Shown in pieces: positions 19,482 to 27,679 of a DNA stretch of 64,000 nt. Source of the stretch: Seonamhaeicola algicola (GTDB lineage: Bacteria > Bacteroidota > Bacteroidia > Flavobacteriales > Flavobacteriaceae); NCBI RefSeq assembly GCF_007997385.1, contig NZ_VOSC01000033.1:310775-374774 (forward strand), written 5' to 3'. Position numbers and translations under genes: made by a program. The notes under the pieces were generated by a model. It worked only from the letters and a program-made list of their open reading frames with translations. It searched no databases and was not told the origin of the DNA. Position 1 is the first letter of the stretch; every line of letters begins with the position of its first letter.

Positions 19482-20489
19482 TTATTCCCAATTAAGTTTA
19501 TCTATACTCACGCCTCTGTATGGCCATTCTACACTAGAAATATACCATTGGTTATTTTCATCTTTAAATATTTCTGGTGCATGAGATTTTAGTGTGGTTA
19601 TTTCTTTTTCATGGTCTGTACCAAACCTTATTTTATCTTTAGAATGGTATACATATGTTGTATTTTGATAAGCGCCCTTTATGTCTTTACCATCCCAATT
19701 ACCATCCCAAGAGCACACAAATAGATAAAACGCATCGTTATGAAAAATTAATGATGGCGATTCTGGATCAAATTTATTAGTTACCAAAATAGTTTCGGCT
19801 TCACTCCAATTTTTTAAATCTGAAGATTTACGCATTTTTACGCATTTCTTAGAACAATAAACGATATAGTACGTACCATCATGAAACAATAAGCTAGGAT
19901 CTCTAGCGCCTTCTATTTCATGAAACAATTTTCCTTTTGTTTCCCATTTATACAAATCTGAAGATGTAGCTAACCGTATTGGACTTGGCCCATAAATCAT
20001 TTGGTAAAGTCCGTCTTTTTTAAAGATATAAGGCGCATGGTTTGAAAGCATTTCTCCTGGTCTTTCTTTTGGTGATAATACTTTAGGCAAATCTTGATAA
20101 TGATGTCTTTCTATGGTTTCGTTAAAGTTTGTTTTTGATGATACAGCATGAAATGAAGCATATTCTCCTTGATGCACATTTCCTATTAAACTTTCGGCTT
20201 CAACTAAAGGGTGCGTAATTCCAAAAATATGCCATTTACCAAAACTATCTTTTACAAATGTATGATCATTAGGCACCCAATTTGTGTACCATTTTCCCTC
20301 CTTTAATTGCTTGGTGTCTGGACCAAAAAAATAGTCGCCCTCTGGTTTATATATCCATTTATAGTTGTTGGTTTGTTTTGGGATAAGCGTTTTATTTTCT
20401 TCATTATTTTCACATTGAAAAAAAACAAAACAACACCCCATTAAGGCATAAATAGACAATGTTTCAATATGCGTTCTAAAATTTTGCAA
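19482..20489 (-). CDS. GH43/GH32-like five-bladed beta-propeller glycosidase, probable lipoprotein
   Basis: A 335-aa protein with a long N-terminal hydrophobic segment ending in FFQC (Cys26), probably a lipoprotein. Propeller blades are clear: NDHTFVKDSFGKWHIFGIT, HAPYIFKKDGLYQMIYGP, ARDPSLLFHDGTYYIVYCS, PESPSLIFHNDAFYLFVCS and HAPEIFKDENNQWYIS. The ARDPS and NDHT aspartates and the Glu in HAPEIF are in positions used for catalysis in GH43/GH32-type propellers. No exact family can be assigned. It is first in a two-gene operon with a sulfatase. A promoter and an upstream terminator separate it from the GH117 operon. Confidence 0.78.
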   Translation of the reverse strand: MQNFRTHIETLSIYALMGCCFVFFQCENNEENKTLIPKQTNNYKWIYKPEGDYFFGPDTKQLKEGKWYTNWVPNDHTFVKDSFGKWHIFGITHPLVEAESLIGNVHQGEYASFHAVSSKTNFNETIERHHYQDLPKVLSPKERPGEMLSNHAPYIFKKDGLYQMIYGPSPIRLATSSDLYKWETKGKLFHEIEGARDPSLLFHDGTYYIVYCSKKCVKMRKSSDLKNWSEAETILVTNKFDPESPSLIFHNDAFYLFVCSWDGNWDGKDIKGAYQNTTYVYHSKDKIRFGTDHEKEITTLKSHAPEIFKDENNQWYISSVEWPYRGVSIDKLNWE

Positions 20490-20543
20490 AGTTCTATATT
20501 AATTGGTTTTGGTTGTTTAGACTTGTTAGGTTACCTAGCTTCT

Positions 20544-20570
20544 CAAAATTAAGTGATTAGAATCTGCAAA
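20544..20570 (-). promoter_or_regulatory. Promoter of the propeller-sulfatase operon
   Basis: On the minus strand TAATTTTG (20551-20544) matches the Bacteroidetes -7 consensus TAnnTTTG, with a TTTG (20570-20567) upstream at a slightly short spacing of 15 bases. It lies about 55 bases before the propeller gene and just after the terminator of the preceding operon. Confidence 0.5.
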
Positions 20571-20607
20571 AAGGACAGAAATACATTGAAAAACACAATA
20601 AATGGTT

Positions 20608-20642
20608 AAAAAAACACCCCTAAACATTATTTGTATAGGGGT
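20608..20642 (-). terminator. Rho-independent terminator of the GH16-GH117 operon
   Basis: On the minus strand ACCCCTA and TAGGGGT form a stem around a 13-base loop, followed by GTTTTTTT. It lies about 30 bases after the GH117 stop codon, so it should end that operon. Confidence 0.8.
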
Positions 20643-20674
20643 AGTATATATTACATATATATTTTGTTTCAATC

Positions 20675-21994
20675 TTATTTTGAATGCTCTAAAAGCGTTT
20701 TGTTTGCCTTGTCTATTCTTTGGCGCTGTTCTTTACTTAAACCATGCCTGTATAAAGTTTGAATCTTTGGCTTATTATGATGTCTTTTCATTTTTGGATC
20801 ATGTACATCTAAACTTAAATCGCAATCAAATCTAAGTAATACAGCATGATTCTTTTTCCAATTACCATGTGGTACAGTAAAATGCGATATACCCCAAGTT
20901 ATTCCTCTACCGTCTTTTGTATTTGTAAACACATCTGGAATATAGGGTCCTGCAGCATCTGGCATCATTTCTACATTAGCAGCTACATCAAAATTCACCC
21001 AATCTTTTGCATACTGTATGGTATTCATTTCATTTCCATCTCTTATTGCAAACGCGGCTACACCTTCTTTAAAAGGAAATAATGTAGTTTCATGACCAGA
21101 GTTCATTATTGGATTTAATGGATGCTTTTCAAATGGTCCTAACGGATTATCGGCTATAGCCAGTCCGTGCATACGAACAGTATTAATTCCCTTACTACCT
21201 TTAAAATCTGATTTGTAATACAAGTATATCTTACCATTATGAACAATTGGATATGGATCATGAATAGAAAATTGATCCCACTCACCCGGTGCTCCATTGG
21301 GTATTACCTCTTTATTATAGGGTTTCCATGGCCCATCAGGAGAATCTGCATATGATACTGCCACTGGGCAATTATCACCTCCGTTTTTACCTGGAGCTAC
21401 TGAAAACGCTTGATAGTACAAGTAGTATTTACCTTCCCAAACCAAAATATCTGTAGTAGTAACAGAACGGTGCCCCAAGTTAGGTTTTTCGGCTCTTGGA
21501 ACTGCAACACCCTGTTCCTCCCATGTAAAACCATCTTTTGAAGTAGCATAGAAAATATCGGCTAAATCCCAATCTGCCGATGGAATAGAATCATTGCTTA
21601 AATGCGCATTAGACACCCCAACTGGTGCTGCTGCGGTTTCACGGTGTGTATACCACATGTAATATTTACCATTTGCAAAAATAATTTTTGAAGGGTCTCT
21701 GCGGGAAATTGTACCATCGCCATCATTATAATCGAATCCTTTTAACTTGGTATATTTAAATTGAGTAAAAAGCTCATTGGTTTCTTGACGCGGCCCCATA
21801 TAAGCATCATAATTTCTTTCAAGGGCAGCACTTAAGGGCCTATTTGGTTTTGTTTCTGGTAATTTATAAGGAAAACCTCCTTGAGAATTCTGTATTTCTG
21901 TTTTTGTTTCTTTTTTAGCTTGTGAACATGCTACTAACGAAATAAAAACTGTAAATAAGCAAATTATTGTGTTTAGTTTGAAATAAAATTTCAT
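20675..21994 (-). CDS. GH117 alpha-1,3-(3,6-anhydro)-L-galactosidase, lipoprotein
   Basis: GH117 enzymes release 3,6-anhydro-L-galactose from the non-reducing end of neoagaro-oligosaccharides. The 439-aa sequence has the family's N-terminal helical extension, ERNYDAYMGPRQETN, and catalytic blades: SRRDPSKIIF (Asp100), SIHDPYPIV (Asp246) and NSGHETTLFPF (His301). These match in spacing the base, second Asp and acid His known from Zobellia AhgA. RFDCDLSLDVHDP near the C-terminus is also typical. The lipobox is LVAC (Cys23). It lies 15 bases after a GH16 gene in a two-gene operon, matching endo-agarase/porphyranase plus exo-anhydrogalactosidase. This is the strongest single clue to an agar-type substrate. 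Confidence 0.9.
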   Translation of the reverse strand: MKFYFKLNTIICLFTVFISLVACSQAKKETKTEIQNSQGGFPYKLPETKPNRPLSAALERNYDAYMGPRQETNELFTQFKYTKLKGFDYNDGDGTISRRDPSKIIFANGKYYMWYTHRETAAAPVGVSNAHLSNDSIPSADWDLADIFYATSKDGFTWEEQGVAVPRAEKPNLGHRSVTTTDILVWEGKYYLYYQAFSVAPGKNGGDNCPVAVSYADSPDGPWKPYNKEVIPNGAPGEWDQFSIHDPYPIVHNGKIYLYYKSDFKGSKGINTVRMHGLAIADNPLGPFEKHPLNPIMNSGHETTLFPFKEGVAAFAIRDGNEMNTIQYAKDWVNFDVAANVEMMPDAAGPYIPDVFTNTKDGRGITWGISHFTVPHGNWKKNHAVLLRFDCDLSLDVHDPKMKRHHNKPKIQTLYRHGLSKEQRQRIDKANKTLLEHSK

Positions 21995-22009
21995 GATTTT
22001 GTAAAGTGA

Positions 22010-23257
22010 TTATTGAGTTATATTAATAATTAATGTATTATTATCTAATACAGATTTTGTATCATTTTCTGCTAACAACTTTGAAACCAGTTTATATTTA
22101 CCTACTTCAGGTATATTTTTAAAAACTAATGTTTGCTTTAAGTTAGCATAACCTGCTAATGCATTTATAGTTACTTCTGCAACTTTTTTATCATCAGCAT
22201 TAATCAATTGTAATACAATTTTTTTGTTTGCGTTTGTTTTGTAACTTAAAGGAAACTCAATAGTTTTTGATGCTTTTACAAATATTTCGGCTGTTTCAAA
22301 AAAAACAGCTTCATTATATAATTGTATTTCAGCTTCTAAATTTGAGTTATTCTCTTTGTTTGCATCAACCAACTGATATCCACGAACCCAATCATAATAA
22401 ACTGTGTTCTTAGTATCATCAGCTAATTCTTCATCTGTTGGCAAAGAAATCCAAGGAAATGGGTATGTTTCGTGTACCAAGCGCATATACATGGGTTTAT
22501 CCATGGGTTTATTGGTAATCTTGTCGTAAAATTTTTGGTGTTTAGGCTCTTGGTTGTCGTAGTAGTAACTAGCTTGTGTTTCATCTTTCCACCAACCGCC
22601 ATAAACATGAAAATCATTTGAAGCTACTTCATCATCTTCATATCTTACTTGAGCAGCTCTATAATCATGTCTTTCTCCTTCACAATCACTATACCAATAA
22701 TGCGCATTAGAGTGCATACCTTTTGCAAAGTATTGGCCTTTAAAATCTCCTGTACGCCCAATACATTCTTGAATGTCCCATTCTTGGTGATAGCTATCAC
22801 ACCCGTTAGGGCCTTTACCACCACCTCCAGAAAACCAAAATGTGGTTGACATGGTTGTTGCTGCTGCCTTTACTCTGCATTCATAAAAACCAAAAAGCGC
22901 TGTTTTTTTTGATACTACAGCGGCACCTTTAATATTAAACATTACTTCTTTTGAACCTGTTTTAACCAAAGTATCTTTTTCCATTTTTTCGCCTTTAAGT
23001 TGCAGATAGCCATCTGCCACTTTTACCTGAGAAGCCATAAAAAGCCCCGGGGCTCTACCTTTCCATGTTGGATGATGGTCTAACCATTTGGTTGCATCTA
23101 GTTTATTACCATTAAACTCATCTGAAAAATCTGGATTTAATACCCAACGTTTGCCAACTGGAGGCTTTGGAGGTCCTGACTGCGCTTGTAAGGAACCTCC
23201 AAAACTCACCAATAACACTAAAATAAAAAGCTTTATAATTGTATGGTACTGTTTCAT
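22010..23257 (-). CDS. GH16 endo-galactanase (agarase/porphyranase-like) with C-terminal accessory domain
   Basis: A 415-aa secreted protein (signal ending near SLQAQ). The GH16 core spans about residues 35-300, with DFSDEFNGNKLDATKW at the start and catalytic motif EWDIQE (nucleophile Glu159, Asp161, acid/base Glu164), the beta-bulge form seen in agarases, porphyranases and carrageenases. The conserved end YYDWVRGYQLV closes the core. About 100 further residues form a beta-rich domain of unknown family, possibly carbohydrate-binding. It should cut internal beta-1,4 bonds of a galactan and feed oligosaccharides to the co-transcribed GH117. Agarase versus porphyranase cannot be decided by eye. 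Confidence 0.9.
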   Translation of the reverse strand: MKQYHTIIKLFILVLLVSFGGSLQAQSGPPKPPVGKRWVLNPDFSDEFNGNKLDATKWLDHHPTWKGRAPGLFMASQVKVADGYLQLKGEKMEKDTLVKTGSKEVMFNIKGAAVVSKKTALFGFYECRVKAAATTMSTTFWFSGGGGKGPNGCDSYHQEWDIQECIGRTGDFKGQYFAKGMHSNAHYWYSDCEGERHDYRAAQVRYEDDEVASNDFHVYGGWWKDETQASYYYDNQEPKHQKFYDKITNKPMDKPMYMRLVHETYPFPWISLPTDEELADDTKNTVYYDWVRGYQLVDANKENNSNLEAEIQLYNEAVFFETAEIFVKASKTIEFPLSYKTNANKKIVLQLINADDKKVAEVTINALAGYANLKQTLVFKNIPEVGKYKLVSKLLAENDTKSVLDNNTLIINITQ

Positions 23258-23394
23258 AGATTGTTATATTTCATTATAAAAATCTATTTTTTACAGGTAT
23301 TCTGCTAAAGCAAATGTCTAAATATATAGCAGGTATGTTCTATATAGTCTATTTATATAGTATTTGTAAAGTTGTTTTTTTTAAGTATATAATT

Positions 23395-23499
23395 TTAATC
23401 CCTAAAAACAGCACCCCAATCTTCTATTGGAGATGCACAATTTTCTAGGCCACACACAAAGCCAAAGCATATGAAAGTTATAATTTTAAGTGTTTTCAT
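23395..23499 (-). CDS. Short open reading frame with signal-peptide-like start (34 aa), possible gene remnant
   Basis: ATG-to-stop frame of 34 residues starting MKTLKIITFICFGFVCG and ending PIEDWGAVFRD. The N-terminus has a Lys-rich then hydrophobic pattern and a Cys in ENCAS, like an exported lipoprotein start, but nothing follows. It begins 56 bases after the SASA gene on the same strand, so it would be transcribed with it. It may be a tiny lipoprotein, the stub of a truncated gene or chance. The rest of the 298-base gap is AT-rich, with three TATATAG(C/T) octamers and two CAGGTAT copies but no other frame. Confidence 0.3.
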   Translation of the reverse strand: MKTLKIITFICFGFVCGLENCASPIEDWGAVFRD

Positions 23500-23555
23500 A
23501 TCTAATTCTTGCTTATTTAAAGGAGATAAAAAAACACTCAAACTTGGGTAAAATA

Positions 23556-25100
23556 TTAGTAGCTCTTAGGCGGCACTACTTTTCCTTCAGTGACACCTTG
23601 CCAACTATCAGTTCTAAAATTCGTTACTGGAAGTCCGTTTCTATCGTATAAATTAACTCTAGGATTGTTTTCAAAACCGTAACGAACAGCAACGGGATTT
23701 TCTACGTTATCTGAATAGACCTCAACCTTGTTTTTACCTATAATTTTGGCTTTGGCCCAAACAAATTTTTTATCAGATCCGGAAATAGCAAATCCTTTAA
23801 TTTCGTCAAAATCAAAAGTACACAACCCTTTATCTATATGGCTAAATGAGATGATAGCTTTGTTTCCTTTAATTTCCATTGAAGAAAATCGTGGACTATC
23901 TGATGCCATTGCATAACCATAGTCATTGGCTAAAGCATGACGCACTAACCTGTTAGCCGGAGTTTGTTTATCTCTGGGATGTATATCTTTAGCTTCTCCA
24001 ACATCTGTAACTATAGCCTCTCCTGTATTGGGTAAAGACAGGGTCATGGTTTGTGCTTCTCTTAATTCTGCCCAAGAACCCCCGGTTGGGACTTTTGATT
24101 CCTCAAGAAAATCTGCCATTTGCACCCAATAAAACGGGAAATCTCCCTGTCCCCATAAATTTCGGTAAGTCTTAATTAGCAACGGGAATAGTTCTCTATA
24201 TTGATAAGCTCTACCTGCGTTGGTTTCGCCTTGACACCATATAATACCTTTTATGCCGTAACCAACACTGGCATTTACCATACCCTTATAAATACTACCA
24301 GGGCGCTTTCTTCCAATTCGAATATCTTCTGGCGGCCACTTCTTTTTTCCTGGCTTACCATTTGCTAACCAGTATTTATACGCTTCTTTCTTTTTCTCAA
24401 AAACGGCATCGGAATAACCTGCAATTTGATCATCCCAAGATTTTACAAGTTCATCATGCCCTTCTTCTTCTAAAACTTGTCTTGGAATCCACGCTTCTAT
24501 TGCCGAACCTCCCCAAGCATTATTTATCAATCCTATGGGTACACCTAGTGTATTGTGTAAACGTTTTCCAAACAAATAACCTATAGCTGAGAAATTCTTA
24601 ACAGTTTCTGGTGTACAAAGATTCCAGCTTACATCTAAATTATCTGTGGGTTTCTCACTCCCTACTTTTGGAACATTCATCAATCTTATATTGGGGTAAT
24701 TTGCTGATGCAACCTCTACATCGGCATGATTAGAACTTCCTAAGGAGAATTGCATATTGGACTGACCAGAGCACATCCAAACCTCGCCTACTAAAACATC
24801 TTGAATTTCGATTTTGTTACTCCCTTGTACGGTTAAAACAAATGGGCCTCCTGCATCAATAGGACTTAACTTTACCATCCAACGGCCATTTTTATCTGCA
24901 ATAGTTTGATGTGTTTGATTTGCAATTGAAACCGATATCTTTTCACCATTGGATGCTTTTCCCCAAACAGGGTTTATTTGTTTCTGCTGTAGTACCATAT
25001 GGTCCGAAAACATATTTGACAATGTTACTTGGGCATTCAATTGAAACACCCAAAAAATCATTAACCAACAAACAAACCCTTTTAATGAGACCGATTTCAT
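23556..25100 (-). CDS. SGNH-type carbohydrate esterase of the sialate O-acetylesterase (SASA) family
   Basis: A 514-aa secreted protein (signal ending near QLNAQ). Motifs of the SASA/SGNH fold are clear: WMCSGQSNMQF with nucleophile Ser114, INNAWGGSAIEAW, IIWCQGETNAG, and the catalytic Asp-x-His in KDIHPRDK. Family members remove acetyl or other acyl groups from sugars; the automatic name sialate esterase should not be taken as substrate. A beta-sandwich precedes the catalytic domain (about residues 24-105). It is near the end of a long operon with two BNR propellers, GH2 and two sulfatases, so it probably removes O-acyl decorations from the algal polysaccharide. Confidence 0.87.
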   Translation of the reverse strand: MKSVSLKGFVCWLMIFWVFQLNAQVTLSNMFSDHMVLQQKQINPVWGKASNGEKISVSIANQTHQTIADKNGRWMVKLSPIDAGGPFVLTVQGSNKIEIQDVLVGEVWMCSGQSNMQFSLGSSNHADVEVASANYPNIRLMNVPKVGSEKPTDNLDVSWNLCTPETVKNFSAIGYLFGKRLHNTLGVPIGLINNAWGGSAIEAWIPRQVLEEEGHDELVKSWDDQIAGYSDAVFEKKKEAYKYWLANGKPGKKKWPPEDIRIGRKRPGSIYKGMVNASVGYGIKGIIWCQGETNAGRAYQYRELFPLLIKTYRNLWGQGDFPFYWVQMADFLEESKVPTGGSWAELREAQTMTLSLPNTGEAIVTDVGEAKDIHPRDKQTPANRLVRHALANDYGYAMASDSPRFSSMEIKGNKAIISFSHIDKGLCTFDFDEIKGFAISGSDKKFVWAKAKIIGKNKVEVYSDNVENPVAVRYGFENNPRVNLYDRNGLPVTNFRTDSWQGVTEGKVVPPKSY

Positions 25101-25113
25101 ATTACTTTTTATT

Positions 25114-27675
25114 TTATTGTTTATACCATCCTTTTGTTGTGCCTTTTAAATAACCAATGGCCCATCCACTTCCTTTTTGAGAAGCCCAAAACACATCTTG
25201 CCTGTAAGGGTCTGGTTTTACATCAACCACTCTATCATGTTGCCCTAAACCAATATTAACTTTGTTCCAAGTATTTCCTCCATTCATAGAAATATAAACT
25301 CCTGGATTTAATTTTGCTTTGGCATTTTTTGCTCTGTGCGGTAAAGGAGCACTTACTATTAAAATATCAGGGTTTAAGGGTGAGGTTTCGCACTGCCAAA
25401 CATAAGGCAACTTAAAAATCCTTTCCCAAGACTTTCCTTTATTTTTACTCAACCATACACCACTACCTGTGTCTGTGGCATTTTCATTTCCGGCAGACAG
25501 ATACATGTATTTATTATTTCTATCTATAAAGATATTGGTTACATTTTTAATTTCAGAAGGAATTTTAACTTCTTTCCAATCGCCACCCTTATTTGTTGAT
25601 TTGAATAATCCGCCATTGTCGTCATTAACTGCGGCATATAAAATTTCAGGATTATCAGGATCTAAAACCACCCGTCTTACACTTGCGCCTTCATGAAAAC
25701 CTTTATTACTAAGTTGCCATGTATGGCCTTCATCAAAAGAACGACAAAAACCAAACTCGCCTTTTGTTAAGGTTTTAGCATATGGCCCTGCTACTTGAGA
25801 AATAGGTGTTTTGGTAGCACAGAAATACATGTTTTTAGTATTTACAGGATCAAAAATTAAGGAATTCATAAACACCAATCTTTCGTGCATTGGGGTGTCT
25901 GCAGCAAAAATGGTTGCTATACTTTCCCAAGTTTTACCGCCATCTAAGGAACGCCTTAATTTACCTCTATGATTTTGACGGTACGGTAAAAAGTAAATTT
26001 TACTGGGGTCTTTTGGATGTACCGCAATTGGCCCTGTAGAATGTGCTCCTCCATGATGTATCTGTCCTTCAATTTGCTCTACCGCAACCGCCATTTTATC
26101 TGGATAATTACCTAAAGGAGCTGTTTGCCATAAGCCATGTTCTCCGCTTCCCAATAAATATCTGTTCTTTATCCCTGTTTCTAATAGCATATAGCGTCCT
26201 GGTAAATTACTATCGCCTTTACCAATCCAATGTTTAGAGTTTAATGCTGTTTCATTATCATCTATTTGTTGCCAAGTTTCTCCTCCATTTTTAGATTGTA
26301 GCACTTGCTGGTCTAAACAAATATAAACAGTTCCATTTGTATTTATCTCTAGAAAACGGTTACCCCAAACATCTTCTCTTCTGTCCATTTCTGGCTGTAA
26401 ATGCGAAAAAAACGTATTGGTATTAGTTGGGTTATTTCTTGATTCCCAATAAGCTTTATCGGTATTATCTATCCAATACTTTCCTGTTCTAGCTACCGCT
26501 ATCCAAGTTTTTCCGCCGTCACTAGTTTTCCAAGCATCACCTGTTAAAAATGACTTATCATGTTTTGTATTATGAGACAAGTAAATGTCATTTTTATTTT
26601 TAGGGTTTACTTGAATTCGGTGCCATACATCTAAAACTTGGGTTGGATACTTAGGATATTTGGCCTTAACTTCTGCTACACTTTTTTGAAACCAAAACGC
26701 AACCGCTTTCCAATATCTATTTTGTAATGCTTTACTTGTAATTTTGCTTAAATCTACAGGCAGATTTCCTGTAATGTTTTGCCAGGTTTTTCCGCTATCT
26801 GAACTTTTGTAAACGCCACCTTTGGTGGTTAGGGTTTTTCCGTTTGGAATGAATGCCGTTTGATCTACAAGATATAATATAAATTCCTTGGTTTTTTTAT
26901 TATAATAAAAGTCTAAATCTCTGGGACGATTTACCTCCAAGCCATCACCACTAGGTTTCCAAGTTCTTCCTTTATCCTCGCTTCTAAAAACCCCTTGGTT
27001 AGTAATAGCAATAACTATTTTTGAATTGTTTGGGTTTACAACTATTCTTCCAACATCTAAATTCTTAAATTCTCCTATTTTGAATAGTTCCCAAGTTTTT
27101 CCAGAATCTACACTTCTGTAAACACCTTCATTTTTGAACTTGCGTGATTGCCCGTCTTTATGACGATGGTTGGCTTTAACATTCCAGAAATCGCCTTGTC
27201 CTACATACCAAACCTTATCATTTGAAGGATCTACCATTATTTCAGCTGACCTTCCTTTAAATTTTCTAACAAATGTCCAAGTTTTGCCAGTATCTTGAGT
27301 CTTAAACAACTGCCCACCACCAGTAATTGCAAAACCAAAATTTGGTTTTTGGTAGGAAAACATAAACTTACGTACTCTTGCTAAATCTTTACCATCGCCA
27401 TCAGGATTTTTAACGGTATGCCAGGTTTTTCCAGCATCCCAACTTCCGTAGGTATTAAACATATCGGGAGACATGAACATAACATTTTCATTGGTTGGGT
27501 GACACCAAAATTCTTCGCAATAACCAGACATACCCGGACCAACTTGACGCCAAGTCACTAAATCTGTTGATAATACGGTTTCAGAATTTAACTTTTTAAA
27601 ATAATCATTATTTATTTGAGCTTGAATATTAAACCCTAACAAAACAACACTGATTAACAGATAATATCTTCTCAT
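25114..27675 (-). CDS. Large secreted BNR/Asp-box double beta-propeller protein (paralogue 1)
   Basis: An 853-aa protein with signal peptide (GFNIQAQ). It contains about 12 Asp-box or BNR motifs of the form S-x-D-x-G-x-T-W (for example SVDSGKTWELF, SSDSGKTWQNI, SLDGGKTWESI), enough for two seven-bladed propellers as in sortilin/VPS10 and GH74. The most conserved parts relative to its paralogue at 33.6-36.2 kb are GPGMSGY-EEFWCHPT near the N-terminus and SGEHGLWQTAPLGNYPDK in the middle; these probably line a functional cleft. Automatic names such as sialidase or xyloglucanase are not supported. It follows GH2 by 4 bases and precedes the esterase by 13 bases. Function unknown; a glycan hydrolase, lyase or binding protein is likely from context. 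Confidence 0.8.
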   Translation of the reverse strand: MRRYYLLISVVLLGFNIQAQINNDYFKKLNSETVLSTDLVTWRQVGPGMSGYCEEFWCHPTNENVMFMSPDMFNTYGSWDAGKTWHTVKNPDGDGKDLARVRKFMFSYQKPNFGFAITGGGQLFKTQDTGKTWTFVRKFKGRSAEIMVDPSNDKVWYVGQGDFWNVKANHRHKDGQSRKFKNEGVYRSVDSGKTWELFKIGEFKNLDVGRIVVNPNNSKIVIAITNQGVFRSEDKGRTWKPSGDGLEVNRPRDLDFYYNKKTKEFILYLVDQTAFIPNGKTLTTKGGVYKSSDSGKTWQNITGNLPVDLSKITSKALQNRYWKAVAFWFQKSVAEVKAKYPKYPTQVLDVWHRIQVNPKNKNDIYLSHNTKHDKSFLTGDAWKTSDGGKTWIAVARTGKYWIDNTDKAYWESRNNPTNTNTFFSHLQPEMDRREDVWGNRFLEINTNGTVYICLDQQVLQSKNGGETWQQIDDNETALNSKHWIGKGDSNLPGRYMLLETGIKNRYLLGSGEHGLWQTAPLGNYPDKMAVAVEQIEGQIHHGGAHSTGPIAVHPKDPSKIYFLPYRQNHRGKLRRSLDGGKTWESIATIFAADTPMHERLVFMNSLIFDPVNTKNMYFCATKTPISQVAGPYAKTLTKGEFGFCRSFDEGHTWQLSNKGFHEGASVRRVVLDPDNPEILYAAVNDDNGGLFKSTNKGGDWKEVKIPSEIKNVTNIFIDRNNKYMYLSAGNENATDTGSGVWLSKNKGKSWERIFKLPYVWQCETSPLNPDILIVSAPLPHRAKNAKAKLNPGVYISMNGGNTWNKVNIGLGQHDRVVDVKPDPYRQDVFWASQKGSGWAIGYLKGTTKGWYKQ

Positions 27676-27679
27676 TTTT

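Noticed and set aside
23318-23361. Three TATATAG(C/T) octamers before the GH16 gene
   Set aside because: Irregular spacing (18 and 13 bases) in very AT-rich DNA; too weak to call an operator.
23556-25100. Sialic-acid metabolism for the SASA-family esterase
   Set aside because: No other sialic acid gene is present; the PUL context points to acyl groups on algal sugars.
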